DNA of 64,000 nt from Leuconostoc lactis KCTC 3528 = DSM 20202 (GCF_014651235.1 NZ_BMWM01000005.1:1-64000); one strand, 5' to 3'; shown: positions 33,892 to 42,577, counted from the first letter of the stretch. The notes: generated by a model from the sequence alone, not told the origin. Made by a program: numbers and translations.

Positions 33892-33920
33892 TTGTCAGAA
33901 TAAGTTTTTTAATCTATGAT
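33892..33920 (+). promoter_or_regulatory. parE promoter and leader hairpin
   Basis: TTGTCA (33892-33897), 17 bases, TATGAT (33915-33920). The leader begins with a hairpin of CATGAT (33935-33940) with ATCATG (33957-33962) enclosing GAACA/TGTTC. Confidence 0.75.
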
Positions 33921-33996
33921 AATATAGATTGACGCATGATCACGAACAGTTGTTCAATCATGACAATGTTTTAAAATAAGAAAGATATGAGTATTC

Positions 33997-36078
33997 ATGG
34001 CAGAAAAAAATCACTATGATTCAGATTCAATAAAAATTCTTGAAGGTTTAGAGGCGGTTCGTAAGCGTCCAGGGATGTACATTGGTTCAACTGACGGCCG
34101 TGGTTTGCATCATTTAGTTTATGAAATCGTTGATAATGCAGTGGATGAAGCCTTAGGTGGCTTTGGTAATGATATTCGGGTCACAATCCATGAAAATAAT
34201 GCCATAACAGTGCAGGATTTTGGCCGTGGGATGCCAGTTGGCATGCACGAATCAGGTAAACCTACACCTGAAGTTATTTTAACAGTGTTGCATGCTGGTG
34301 GGAAGTTTGGCCAAGGCGGCTATGCCACTTCTGGTGGTCTCCACGGGGTGGGGTCATCGGTTGTTAACGCCTTATCTGAAAGTTTGCAAGTCACGATTGT
34401 GCGTGATGGTCACAAGTGGCAAGAAGACTTTGTGAATGGGGGACATCCCGTTGGTACGCTCCGTGATCTTGGGCCAACGACTGAACATTCAGGGACAACG
34501 GTTAAATTCAAGCCAGATCCATCATTATTTAGTGCGACAGTCTATAAGTATGACACGTTATCTGAGCGTTTGCGCGAATCAGCCTTTTTGATGTCAGGCG
34601 TGAAGTTTACCTTAACGGACGAACGCGTGCAACCTGCACGGGTAGAAACATACCATTATGAAAAAGGGTTAGAATCATTTGTTGGTTTCTTGAATGAAGA
34701 TAAGGCCACGATTGGCCCAGTTATGACATTTGAGGGCGAACAATCAGGGATTGTAGTTGAAGTTGCAGCGCAATACAACGATGGTTATTCCGAAACGCTC
34801 CTATCATTTGTTAACAATGTGCGGACGCAAGATGGGGGAACCCATGAAGTAGGCTTCCGGACGGCTTGGACAAAGGCCTTTAACGAATATGCCCGTAAGG
34901 TCAATTTGTTAAAAGATAAAGATAAGAATCTCGAAGGGACTGACGTCCGTGAAGGCTTAGCTGCCGTTATTTCGCTACGTGTGCCGGAACAATTCTTGCA
35001 GTTTGAAGGCCAAACCAAAGATAAGCTGGGGACACCAGAAGCGCGCGGTATTGTGGAGTCCGTTGTCAATGAAACATTGAGTCGTTTCTTGATGGAAAAT
35101 GGTGATTTTGGTCAAAATTTGATTCGTAAAGCCATTCGGGCACGAGAAGCGCGTGAAGCAGCGCGTAAAGCCCGCGACGAAAGCCGAACGGGGAAGTCAA
35201 AGGGACAAAAAGAACGGCTATTATCGGGTAAGTTAGCGCCTGCGCAATCAAAAGATGCGACGCGTAATGAACTCTTTTTGGTCGAGGGTGATTCAGCCGG
35301 TGGTTCCGCTAAGCAAGGCCGTGACCGTAAGTTCCAAGCGATTTTGCCTTTGCGTGGTAAGGTTTTGAATACCGAAAAAGCTAAGTTGGTTGACATTTTA
35401 AAGAATGAAGAAATTTCAACGTTGATTTATGCCATCGGTGGTGGCGTTGGCAATGACTTCAAAGTATCTGATACAGCCTTTGATAAAATTATCATTATGA
35501 CGGATGCCGATGATGATGGCGCACACATCCAGACACTCTTGTTGACGTTCTTTTATAAGTACATGCGACCATTGATTGAGGCCGGTCGGGTTTATATTGC
35601 TTTACCACCGCTCTACCGCGTGAAATATGCGTCAAAGAAAATGGCAGACCAATTTGCGTGGACAAATGACGAATTGGAAGCGATTACGAGCCAAAGTGAT
35701 GCGCGTTATGAATTGACACGCTTTAAGGGGTTGGGTGAAATGAATGCGCCACTCCTATGGGAAACAACCATGAATCCTGAAACACGGACTTTGATTCGTG
35801 TGAAAATCGATGATGCTGTACTGGCTGAAAAGCGCGTGACAACATTGATGGGCGATAAGGTTGAACCACGTCGTGACTGGATTGAAGCCAATGTTCACTT
35901 TACATTAGATGAAGCGGGTTCAATTTTGGATACGGTTGATGGTGATCCGACAAATGCAAGTGACGTGTTTGAAAAAGCCCGTCAGCATGAAAATAAACCA
36001 GTCGTCGCGACGAAGTCAGCAGCATCAACGGGACCAGTGATTACGAACTGGCAAAATGGACAAGACAACGGCGCTTGA
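33997..36078 (+). CDS. parE: DNA topoisomerase IV subunit B
   Basis: ParE is the ATPase subunit of topoisomerase IV, which unlinks daughter chromosomes. The 693-residue protein has the GHKL ATPase (IVDNAVDEALGG, GLHGVGSSVVNALSE), the transducer domain, then the TOPRIM part (VEGDSAGGSAKQGRD, MTDADDDGAHIQTLL) and the C-terminal KGLGEMNAPLLWETT. ParE rather than GyrB is supported by the partner parC downstream and plsY upstream. The C-terminus has a short extra tail rich in Ser/Asn/Gln. The ribosome site is poor (GAAAGA at some distance). Confidence 0.96.
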   Translation: MAEKNHYDSDSIKILEGLEAVRKRPGMYIGSTDGRGLHHLVYEIVDNAVDEALGGFGNDIRVTIHENNAITVQDFGRGMPVGMHESGKPTPEVILTVLHAGGKFGQGGYATSGGLHGVGSSVVNALSESLQVTIVRDGHKWQEDFVNGGHPVGTLRDLGPTTEHSGTTVKFKPDPSLFSATVYKYDTLSERLRESAFLMSGVKFTLTDERVQPARVETYHYEKGLESFVGFLNEDKATIGPVMTFEGEQSGIVVEVAAQYNDGYSETLLSFVNNVRTQDGGTHEVGFRTAWTKAFNEYARKVNLLKDKDKNLEGTDVREGLAAVISLRVPEQFLQFEGQTKDKLGTPEARGIVESVVNETLSRFLMENGDFGQNLIRKAIRAREAREAARKARDESRTGKSKGQKERLLSGKLAPAQSKDATRNELFLVEGDSAGGSAKQGRDRKFQAILPLRGKVLNTEKAKLVDILKNEEISTLIYAIGGGVGNDFKVSDTAFDKIIIMTDADDDGAHIQTLLLTFFYKYMRPLIEAGRVYIALPPLYRVKYASKKMADQFAWTNDELEAITSQSDARYELTRFKGLGEMNAPLLWETTMNPETRTLIRVKIDDAVLAEKRVTTLMGDKVEPRRDWIEANVHFTLDEAGSILDTVDGDPTNASDVFEKARQHENKPVVATKSAASTGPVITNWQNGQDNGA

Positions 36079-36171
36079 TTTTTGCGTTGTTGGGATTAAT
36101 TTGACGAAAGTCTTAGTCGCCGCGTACGTTTGTGCGCGGCCTTTACATCTAACTTTGCATGCATTCTATTT

Positions 36172-36219
36172 GAAAGGAAATGTGTCTAATCGTGTGACGG
36201 CTGTTAGACACTCGTATAT
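36172..36219 (+). promoter_or_regulatory. Shine-Dalgarno and hairpin before parC
   Basis: GAAAGGA (36172-36178) is separated by 41 bases from the parC ATG at 36220. GTGTCTAA (36182-36189) pairs perfectly with TTAGACAC (36204-36211), leaving three bases before the stem and eight after it. A five-codon ORF from ATG 36180 is possible but too close to the ribosome site. Confidence 0.65.
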
Positions 36220-38658
36220 ATGGCAGATCGTATAACTGAACTCTCACTGGAAGCAGTGATGGGGGAGCGCTTTGGGCGCTACTCAAAATATATTATTCAA
36301 GAACGTGCGTTACCGGATATTCGGGATGGGCTTAAGCCTGTGCAACGGCGGATTCTTTTTGCGATGGACCAAGATGGTAATACGTATGACCATCCTTATC
36401 GTAAATCAGCTAAATCTGTTGGAAATGTCATGGGTAACTTCCATCCGCATGGTGACTCATCAATTTATGAAGCGATGGTACGGCTATCACAAGATTGGAA
36501 AGTGCGTGAACCGTTAATTGACATGAACGGTAACAACGGGTCAGTCGATAATGATCCAGCAGCTGCGATGCGTTATACCGAAGCGCGTTTGTCCAAGATT
36601 GCTGGCGAAATGATGGCTGATTTGGGACAAGAAACGGTTGATATGGTGTTGAACTTTGATGATACGACCTATGAACCAACTGTATTGCCATCACGTATCC
36701 CAAGTTTGTTTATTAATGGGGCAACGGGGATTTCTGCGGGTTATGCCACCGAAATTCCACCGCATAACTTAAAAGAAATCAATGCCGCGTTAATTTACTT
36801 GTTGGATCATCCTGAGGCACCGTTATCAGCGTTGATGCGCTATGTCAAAGGACCTGATTTCCCAACTGGTGGGATTATTCAAGGTCTTGACGGGATTAAA
36901 AAAGCGTATAAGACAGGACGTGGTAAGATTGTCGTTCGTGCCAAAACGGAAATTTCTGACCTTAAAGGTGGGAAGAAAAAGATTGAAATTACCGAGTTAC
37001 CTTATGAAGTTGTTAAGTCAAACTTGGTATCAAAAATCGATGCCATTCGCTTGAATAAGGAAGTTGCAGGCATTGCGGAAGTTCGTGATGAATCAGACCG
37101 TGAGGGAATGTCAATCGTGATTGAACTTAATAAGGGAACGAATGCCGAAGGTATTTTGACTTATTTGTTCAAGAAGACAGATCTTCAAATTTCTTACAAC
37201 TTCAACATGGTCGCCATACATGACCAACGGCCAGTGACGGTTAGTTTAAAGCAAGGCCTACAAGCATTTTTGGATTTCCGGAAAGAAGTCGTGTTGAAGC
37301 GTTCTGCCTTCGAATTAGCGAAGGCACAAGCCCGTCAACACATTGTTGAAGGCTTAATTCGGATGTTGTCAATTTTGGATGAGGTCGTGGCCACCATTCG
37401 CGCTTCTCAGAACCGTAAGGATGCCACGCAAAACTTGATTGACAAGTTCCAATTCACCCAACCGCAAGCAGAAGCGATTGTGACTTTGCAACTTTATCGG
37501 TTGACTAATACAGACGTTACGCAATTAGAAGCCGAATTTGCGACATTAACCGCTAGAATTAATCATTTGAATTTGATTCTAACAGAAGAATCAGCCTTAA
37601 AAGATGTGATTCGTGAGGAATTGACAGCCATTACGAAAACGTATACCACCCCACGTCGCTCACAAATTGAAGCTGAAGTGGAAGATTTGGTCATTGATAC
37701 GGCGGTTACGATTGCCGAAGAAGATGTCCAAGTATTGGTTTCCCGTAATGGTTACTATAAGCGGGCCTCATTGCGTTCTTATAAAGCATCAGATGCTGAC
37801 AATGGGTTGGCTGACGATGATTTGCCAGTCTTTGTGGGTCAGTTAAATACCACGCAACACTTGTTTATGTTCACGAATAAGGGGAGTGTCATTTACCGGC
37901 CAGTTCATGAATTACCAGACTTCAAGTGGAAAGATACTGGCGAACATTTCTCACAACAGCTAGCTAATTGGCGACCAGATGAATATGTGATCCAAGTGGT
38001 CGCAGTTGATCATCTGGCACAAGGTGGGGCGTTTACTATCGTGACAAATGATGGGTTCATCAAGCAAACAACCTTGGCTGACATGGTGCCTAAAGCTTAT
38101 AAGAAGAAGACGGCAATGGCCATTAAGCTCAAGACTGATGCTAGTCAGGTTGTCAATGTGGCTTATACGCCAACCGTTACGGATCAAGATGTACTCTTGC
38201 TATCACACAATGGTGTTGGGTTACGCTTTGGGCTAAGTGATGTACCAGAAATTGGTGTCCGTACGGCGGGTGTCAAGGCGATGGATCTTCGCGGGGATGA
38301 TACCATTCAGGCTGCCTTAATGGTCACCTCACCAGATCAACAGGTTGCCATTGTGGCGGAAAACGGCGCCTTTAAATACATGCCAGTTGCTGAAATTAAT
38401 CATTCAAAGCGTGCCAATAAAGGCTTATTGATCTTTACACAAAAGAAGACCGTGCCTTATCATGTGGCGGCTGCGACATTGTTTGATCAAGATGTGACCG
38501 CACTAGAAATTTTGACAAGTCGCTGGCAAGTACAAGATTTGCAGTTAAGTGACTACAGTCCTTCACAACGTGTGGGTAACGGCCAATATGTTGTGGACGT
38601 GAAGAAAAACGGCACGCCTTGGCTGGTTCGGCCTTTGGCGATTGCTGGGACAAAATAA
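36220..38658 (+). CDS. parC: DNA topoisomerase IV subunit A
   Basis: The DNA-cleaving subunit of topoisomerase IV, 812 residues. The winged-helix/tower domain carries the catalytic tyrosine at 119 (AAMRYTEARL). The quinolone-determining region reads HPHGDSSIYEA, with Ser-80 and Glu-84 as in susceptible enzymes. The C-terminal beta-pinwheel (from about residue 490) contains the repeated blade segments (VFVGQLNTTQHLFMFTNKG, DVLLLSHNGVGLRF). It is the second gene of the parEC operon after 141 bases with a structured leader. Confidence 0.97.
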   Translation: MADRITELSLEAVMGERFGRYSKYIIQERALPDIRDGLKPVQRRILFAMDQDGNTYDHPYRKSAKSVGNVMGNFHPHGDSSIYEAMVRLSQDWKVREPLIDMNGNNGSVDNDPAAAMRYTEARLSKIAGEMMADLGQETVDMVLNFDDTTYEPTVLPSRIPSLFINGATGISAGYATEIPPHNLKEINAALIYLLDHPEAPLSALMRYVKGPDFPTGGIIQGLDGIKKAYKTGRGKIVVRAKTEISDLKGGKKKIEITELPYEVVKSNLVSKIDAIRLNKEVAGIAEVRDESDREGMSIVIELNKGTNAEGILTYLFKKTDLQISYNFNMVAIHDQRPVTVSLKQGLQAFLDFRKEVVLKRSAFELAKAQARQHIVEGLIRMLSILDEVVATIRASQNRKDATQNLIDKFQFTQPQAEAIVTLQLYRLTNTDVTQLEAEFATLTARINHLNLILTEESALKDVIREELTAITKTYTTPRRSQIEAEVEDLVIDTAVTIAEEDVQVLVSRNGYYKRASLRSYKASDADNGLADDDLPVFVGQLNTTQHLFMFTNKGSVIYRPVHELPDFKWKDTGEHFSQQLANWRPDEYVIQVVAVDHLAQGGAFTIVTNDGFIKQTTLADMVPKAYKKKTAMAIKLKTDASQVVNVAYTPTVTDQDVLLLSHNGVGLRFGLSDVPEIGVRTAGVKAMDLRGDDTIQAALMVTSPDQQVAIVAENGAFKYMPVAEINHSKRANKGLLIFTQKKTVPYHVAAATLFDQDVTALEILTSRWQVQDLQLSDYSPSQRVGNGQYVVDVKKNGTPWLVRPLAIAGTK

Positions 38659-38666
38659 TTTTTTTC

Positions 38667-38675
38667 TGCTAAAAT
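38667..38675 (+). promoter_or_regulatory. Extended -10 promoter of ppaC
   Basis: TGCTAAAAT (TGn plus TAAAAT) follows a run of T after parC; no clear hairpin precedes the T-run. GAGGAG (38691-38696) and the ATG at 38707 follow. Confidence 0.45.
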
Positions 38676-38706
38676 AAACGTATATTGAACGAGGAGACAT
38701 TCACGC

Positions 38707-39612
38707 ATGGCTAAAACTTTAGTTTTCGGACATAAAAACCCAGATACAGATACAATTGCTTCAGCAATTGCTGCCAGTTACTTCTTAAACCAAATTGGTG
38801 AAGATACAGAAGCAGTTGCACAAGGCACACCCAATGCGGAAACGCAATTTGCTTTGGACTATTTCAAGGTTGCTGCACCGCGGGTGGTGACGTCAGCGGA
38901 CACAGATACAGTCGTCTTGGTTGATCATAACGAAGCAGCGCAATCAGTTGATAACTTGGCTGATGTCACTGTAACGGGTATTTATGACCATCATAAGTTT
39001 GCCTTTACAAATGCAACACCACTTTATATTATTGCTAAGCCATGGGGCTCAGTCGCAACAATCTTGTATTACGAATTCAACCAAGCACAAATGGCTATCC
39101 CAGCAGACGTTGCTGGTTTGTTAGCTTCAGCAATTATTTCAGATACATTGTTGTTAAAGAGTCCAACAACTACAGACTTTGATGTTACAGCTTTGAAGAC
39201 TTTGGCTGACATTGCTGGTCTTGAAGACTACGAAGCTTATGGTTTGGCCTTGTTGAAGGCGGGCACAGATTTGTCATCACGCACGGATAAGGAATTGATT
39301 GATGGCGATGCCAAGTCATTTGACATGGGTGGTCACCAATTCCGCATTGGTCAAGTCAACACAGTAGCCATTGAAGATGTGTTGTCACGTCAAGCTGGTA
39401 TTGAAGCGGCGATGACGGAAGAAGGTTATGACAACTTCTTGTTTGTGATTACAGACATTTTGAATTCAAATTCAAAGGCCATTTTCTTAGGTGAAGCAAC
39501 AGCTGCTGTAGAAGCTGCGTTTGATGGCCAATTGGTTGACAACGTGATCGACTTGCCAGGTGTTGTCTCACGTAAGAAGCAAGTTGTTCCACCACTTGAA
39601 GCGCAATTTTAA
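38707..39612 (+). CDS. ppaC: Manganese-dependent inorganic pyrophosphatase
   Basis: A family II (DHH) pyrophosphatase that hydrolyses PPi from biosynthesis. The metal-binding residues are visible: GHKNPDTDTIASA (His-8, Asp-12, Asp-14), LVDHNEAAQS and the DHH in IYDHHKF. The C-terminal DHHA2 domain ends with SRKKQVVPPLEAQF, with the substrate-binding SRKKQ. At 301 residues it is a little shorter than most (about 310) but complete. It is highly expressed by codon choice and has its own promoter. Confidence 0.97.
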   Translation: MAKTLVFGHKNPDTDTIASAIAASYFLNQIGEDTEAVAQGTPNAETQFALDYFKVAAPRVVTSADTDTVVLVDHNEAAQSVDNLADVTVTGIYDHHKFAFTNATPLYIIAKPWGSVATILYYEFNQAQMAIPADVAGLLASAIISDTLLLKSPTTTDFDVTALKTLADIAGLEDYEAYGLALLKAGTDLSSRTDKELIDGDAKSFDMGGHQFRIGQVNTVAIEDVLSRQAGIEAAMTEEGYDNFLFVITDILNSNSKAIFLGEATAAVEAAFDGQLVDNVIDLPGVVSRKKQVVPPLEAQF

Positions 39613-39689
39613 GTCGTGATACCGTGAGTTGTTGGGCAGGGATTATTTAATTTTAACGAACAGGTTTTCGTCAAAATTGATAAAAACGC

Positions 39690-39718
39690 TTTACACAGAT
39701 AGGCGGTTCATGTATAAT
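39690..39718 (+). promoter_or_regulatory. Promoter of rpmG-rpsN
   Basis: TTTACA (39690-39695), 17 bases, TATAAT (39713-39718): a near-consensus sigma-A promoter. No clear Zur box was found around it. Confidence 0.85.
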
Positions 39719-39774
39719 AACTAATTGTATTGACAAGCAAATAATTTTAACAAACCACATTAAGGAGTAAGGAT

Positions 39775-39924
39775 ATGCGTATTCACGTGATTCTAGGAAA
39801 TGATGAAACTGGTGAACGTATTTACTTGACGTCTAAAAACCGTCGTAATACACCAGATCGTCTTGAGTTGAAGAAGTACTCACCAAAACTTCGCAAAGTT
39901 GTAACATTTAAGGAGATTAAGTAA
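39775..39924 (+). CDS. rpmG: 50S ribosomal protein L33, zinc-free type
   Basis: A 49-residue ribosomal protein of the large subunit. [20 protein letters not shown] aligns with L33, but the CxxC pair of zinc-binding L33 is absent (GNDETGER), so it is the C-minus form. The end [12 protein letters not shown] is typical. AAGGAG precedes it and the rpsN ATG follows after one base. Pairing of zinc-free L33 and S14 is known from bacteria in which these genes replace zinc-binding versions under zinc limitation. Confidence 0.95.
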   Translation: MRIHVILGNDETGERIYLTSKNRRNTPDRLELKKYSPKLRKVVTFKEIK

Positions 39925-39925
39925 T

Positions 39926-40195
39926 ATGGCAAAGAAGTCAAAGATTGCTAAGGCACAAAAGCGTGAAGCTTTGGTTGCAAAGTATGCTGAAAAGCGTGCA
40001 GCATTGAAGGCGGCTGGCGATTACATCGGTTTGGCTGCATTGCCAAAGGATTCATCTCCAGTACGCGTACACAACCGCGATTTGATTGACGGTCGTCCTC
40101 ACGCTTACATGCGTGAATTCGGTATGTCACGTTTGAACTTCCGTCAATTGGCACACAAGGGTCAAATTCCTGGTGTGCGTAAGGCTTCTTGGTAA
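39926..40195 (+). CDS. rpsN: 30S ribosomal protein S14, zinc-free long form
   Basis: An 89-residue S14 ([17 protein letters not shown]) of the long, zinc-free form; the 61-residue zinc form has CxxC pairs, whereas this one has no cysteine. [19 protein letters not shown] and the C-terminal [13 protein letters not shown] are diagnostic. It is co-transcribed with the zinc-free L33. Whether a zinc-type S14 exists in the main ribosomal operon cannot be seen from this window. Confidence 0.96.
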   Translation: MAKKSKIAKAQKREALVAKYAEKRAALKAAGDYIGLAALPKDSSPVRVHNRDLIDGRPHAYMREFGMSRLNFRQLAHKGQIPGVRKASW

Positions 40196-40339
40196 GATCA
40201 AGTTTTCGTTGAAATTGCGTAACTTACACCGGTAAGCATTACGTGGGCGCGTTAAAAGTCAATTATTATAGCATCAGCTAAATACAGTGACTGCCTCAAT
40301 GAGCATAGCGAATGGGGTCATAAAGGTTCACACACAAGT

Positions 40340-40363
40340 AAAACCACAGCAATGTGGTTTTTT
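40340..40363 (+). terminator. Terminator upstream of rimP
   Basis: AAACCACA (40341-40348) pairs with TGTGGTTT (40353-40360) around GCAA, followed by T. It lies about 145 bases after rpsN and probably ends that transcript. Confidence 0.85.
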
Positions 40364-40387
40364 GTTTGGTCAAAAATAGCATGTTGT

Positions 40388-40416
40388 TTGCACTTTCTTA
40401 AAAATTGCGCTATACT
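40388..40416 (+). promoter_or_regulatory. Promoter of the rimP-nusA-infB operon
   Basis: TTGCAC (40388-40393), 17 bases, TATACT (40411-40416). Transcription should begin near 40423. Confidence 0.85.
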
Positions 40417-40428
40417 AGAGAGTGTTAA

Positions 40429-40484
40429 TTTACATAGATATTGTAAATGAGCGGGTCACAGTATATGGGGCCGGCTCATTTTTT
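40429..40484 (+). promoter_or_regulatory. Attenuator-like leader of the nusA operon
   Basis: AAATGAGC (40445-40452) pairs with GCTCATTT (40474-40481), extended inside by GGTC/GGCC-like pairs after one mismatch, and is followed by T to 40484: a terminator just after the promoter. TTTACA (40429-40434) can pair with TGTAAA (40442-40447), which shares three bases with the terminator stem, so the two folds compete. This fits autogenous control of nusA, but the mechanism is inferred. Confidence 0.65.
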
Positions 40485-40541
40485 ATGAAATTGGCACTTG
40501 CTTGCAATACAGATACAAATTCATCAAAGGAGGGTAGGTAA

Positions 40542-41018
40542 ATGGCAAATAAAGTCGAACAAGAAATCACGGCATTGATCACACCGATCTTAGTTGAACA
40601 AAACGATTTATTGTGGGATTTAACCTATACAAAAGAAGGTGGCCAAAAGATTTTGCGGATCATGGTTGATAAACCTGATCATGCTTTTATCACGATGGCA
40701 GACATTACGGACTTTACCCAGGCCGTTAATGAACTTTTGGATACGGTTGAGCCAGATCCAATTCCGGAAGCATATTTATTGGATATCTCATCACCTGGTG
40801 CCGATCGGCCATTAAAGCAGCCTTGGCATTATCGTTGGGCTCAGGAAGCTGACGAAACAATCCTAGTTGCGCTCTTTGCAGCCAAAGAAGGCCAAAAGAA
40901 GTGGCAAGGGAAAGTGAAATCTGTGACTGATGATGGGATTGTTTTGTCAACAGCGCAGGGTGACTTATCACTTCAATTTGATGAAATTGCTAAAGCAGTG
41001 CTGGATATCCAGTTTTAA
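40542..41018 (+). CDS. rimP: Ribosome maturation factor RimP
   Basis: RimP helps 30S subunit maturation. The 158-residue protein has the two-domain RimP fold: N-terminal LWDLTYTKEGGQKILRIMVD, then YLLDISSPGADRPLK (the family's most conserved segment, LEVSSPGLDRPL in others), and a C-terminal SH3-like domain. AAAGGAGG precedes the ATG. It is the first gene of the conserved rimP-nusA-ylxR-ylxQ-infB-rbfA operon. Confidence 0.95.
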   Translation: MANKVEQEITALITPILVEQNDLLWDLTYTKEGGQKILRIMVDKPDHAFITMADITDFTQAVNELLDTVEPDPIPEAYLLDISSPGADRPLKQPWHYRWAQEADETILVALFAAKEGQKKWQGKVKSVTDDGIVLSTAQGDLSLQFDEIAKAVLDIQF

Positions 41019-41125
41019 CGCAACGGGTTGGTCCTGTTGTTAAAGGGTTTTGATTGTTGTATCAATACAAAGCTGGCAATCGTTGCCGGAAGAAAGCACA
41101 CTATTAATTAAATGAGGATAGGCGA

Positions 41126-42223
41126 ATGAGTAAAGAATTAGTCGACGCGCTCGATGCCCTTGAAGCTGAACGCGGGATTGAACGCGCGGTTGTGATTGAA
41201 GCCTTGGAAGACGCCTTAAGAGCGGCTTACAAGAAGCAATACAATGCAGAACAGAATGTTGAAGCCGTTTTTGACACTAAAAAAGGGAATGTTGCCATTA
41301 AGCAAGTCAAAGTCGTTGTCTTAGACGAAGATTTTGAAAACGAAGATACGGAAATTCCTTTGGAAGATGCTTTGGCAATTAACCGTGCCTATGAACCAGG
41401 CGATGAAATTCGTTTTGATGTCACACCAAAAGATTTCGGTCGAATGGCCGCACAAGCAGCAAAGCAAGTGATTGTGCAAAAAATGCGTGAAGCTAGCCGC
41501 GAAGCGATTTATAATAAGTTTGCGGACTATCAAGATGAAATCATCACGGGTGAAGTTGATCGTCAAGATACACGTTTCTTGTATTTGACTTTGCCTGGTA
41601 ATCAAGAAGCAGCTATGGCACCAGCTGATCAAATGCCAAACGAACATTACCGAATGGGTGATCGTATCAAGGTTTTGGTCAACAAAGTTGAAAATAATGC
41701 TAAGGGCCCACAAATCTTTGTGTCACGGACAGCGCCTGACTTGGTTAAGCGTTTGTTTGAACAAGAAGTACCAGAAGTGTATGACGGTACAGTTGAAATC
41801 ATGAGTATCTCACGTGAAGCGGGCGATCGCTCAAAGATTGCGGTTTATACGCATGATGCTGACCTTGACCCAGTTGGGGCTATGGTTGGGCAACGTGGTG
41901 CCCGTGTACAAGCCGTTGTTAACGAACTTGGCGGCGAAAACATGGACATTGTGGAATGGGTGGAAGACGAAGCGCAATATATTGCCAACGCCTTGAACCC
42001 ATCAGAAGTCACAGATGTGATTTTTGATCCAGAAAATGACCGTGCTGTCACAGTCATTGTACCAGACAACCAATTATCATTAGCAATTGGTAAGAAGGGC
42101 CAAAACGCCCGTTTGGCAGCCCGCTTGACTGGCTTTAAGATTGATATCAAATCTGAATCTGAAGCCGCTAACAGTCTTGTAGCGGAAGCACCAGTTGTTG
42201 TCGAAGACGAAACAAACGAGTAA
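41126..42223 (+). CDS. nusA: Transcription termination/antitermination factor NusA
   Basis: NusA binds RNA polymerase and promotes pausing, termination and antitermination. The 365-residue Firmicutes form has the N-terminal polymerase-binding domain (residues 1-125), an S1 domain (ITGEVDRQDTRFLYLTL onward), and two KH domains (DPVGAMVGQRGARVQAV; LSLAIGKKGQNARLAARL), without the C-terminal acidic repeats of E. coli. GAGG lies eight bases before the ATG. An acidic C-terminal tail ends the protein. Confidence 0.97.
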   Translation: MSKELVDALDALEAERGIERAVVIEALEDALRAAYKKQYNAEQNVEAVFDTKKGNVAIKQVKVVVLDEDFENEDTEIPLEDALAINRAYEPGDEIRFDVTPKDFGRMAAQAAKQVIVQKMREASREAIYNKFADYQDEIITGEVDRQDTRFLYLTLPGNQEAAMAPADQMPNEHYRMGDRIKVLVNKVENNAKGPQIFVSRTAPDLVKRLFEQEVPEVYDGTVEIMSISREAGDRSKIAVYTHDADLDPVGAMVGQRGARVQAVVNELGGENMDIVEWVEDEAQYIANALNPSEVTDVIFDPENDRAVTVIVPDNQLSLAIGKKGQNARLAARLTGFKIDIKSESEAANSLVAEAPVVVEDETNE

Positions 42224-42231
42224 TCTGATAG

Positions 42232-42280
42232 AAAGGAAACGTGTTTCTGCTCAAACGGGCACAAAGACACGCTAGATATT
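42232..42280 (+). promoter_or_regulatory. Shine-Dalgarno and hairpin before ylxR
   Basis: AAAGGA (42232-42237) is 43 bases from the ylxR ATG (42281). CGTGTTT (42240-42246) pairs with AGACACG (42265-42271), and within it GCTC (42249-42252) with GGGC (42257-42260). Nine bases remain before the ATG. A GTG at 42241 could open a 16-codon ORF that overlaps the ylxR start. Confidence 0.62.
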
Positions 42281-42577
42281 ATGAAACCTAGAAAAATACC
42301 TATGCGAAAAGACATCGTTACCGGTGAAATGTTTCCTAAAAAAGAACTTGTGCGTGTTGTGCGCGACAAAGAAGGACATGTGAGCTTAGACCCCACATCA
42401 AAAGCCAATGGTCGCGGTGCTTATATTGGTTTGGATCGTGAGATTACAGCCATTGCAAAGAAGAAGCGCATTTTTGATAGAGCATTTGAGGTGAAGATTC
42501 CCGATGAGTTTTATGACGAACTTATCGCTTATGTTGACCATCAACAAGCACGACGGGAGTTGTTTGGTGATAAGTAA
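42281..42577 (+). CDS. ylxR: YlxR family RNA-binding protein (RnpM)
   Basis: A 98-residue basic protein of the YlxR family, reported to bind and modulate RNase P RNA in Bacillus. The fold is seen in VTGEMFPKKELVRVVRD and NGRGAYIGLDREI (the GRGAY motif). The usual Cys in RKCVVTG is replaced by Asp (RKDIVTG). It lies between nusA and ylxQ as in most Firmicutes, and overlaps ylxQ by 11 bases. Its start codon has no close ribosome site; a hairpin fills the gap. Confidence 0.92.
   Translation: MKPRKIPMRKDIVTGEMFPKKELVRVVRDKEGHVSLDPTSKANGRGAYIGLDREITAIAKKKRIFDRAFEVKIPDEFYDELIAYVDHQQARRELFGDK

Larger units (their letters stand above)
40196..40541. other. Intergenic region between rpsN and rimP
   Basis: This 346-base region holds about 140 bases without recognised features (40196-40339), then a terminator (40340-40363), the rimP promoter (40388-40416) and an attenuator-like leader (40429-40484), all described separately. 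No ORF is convincing. Confidence 0.7.

Noticed and set aside
36432-36475. Quinolone-resistance change in parC.
   Set aside because: The region reads GDSSIYEA with Ser-80 and Glu-84, the susceptible type.
39600-39720. A Zur operator upstream of the zinc-free L33/S14 genes.
   Set aside because: No sequence close enough to the Zur palindrome was seen around the promoter.
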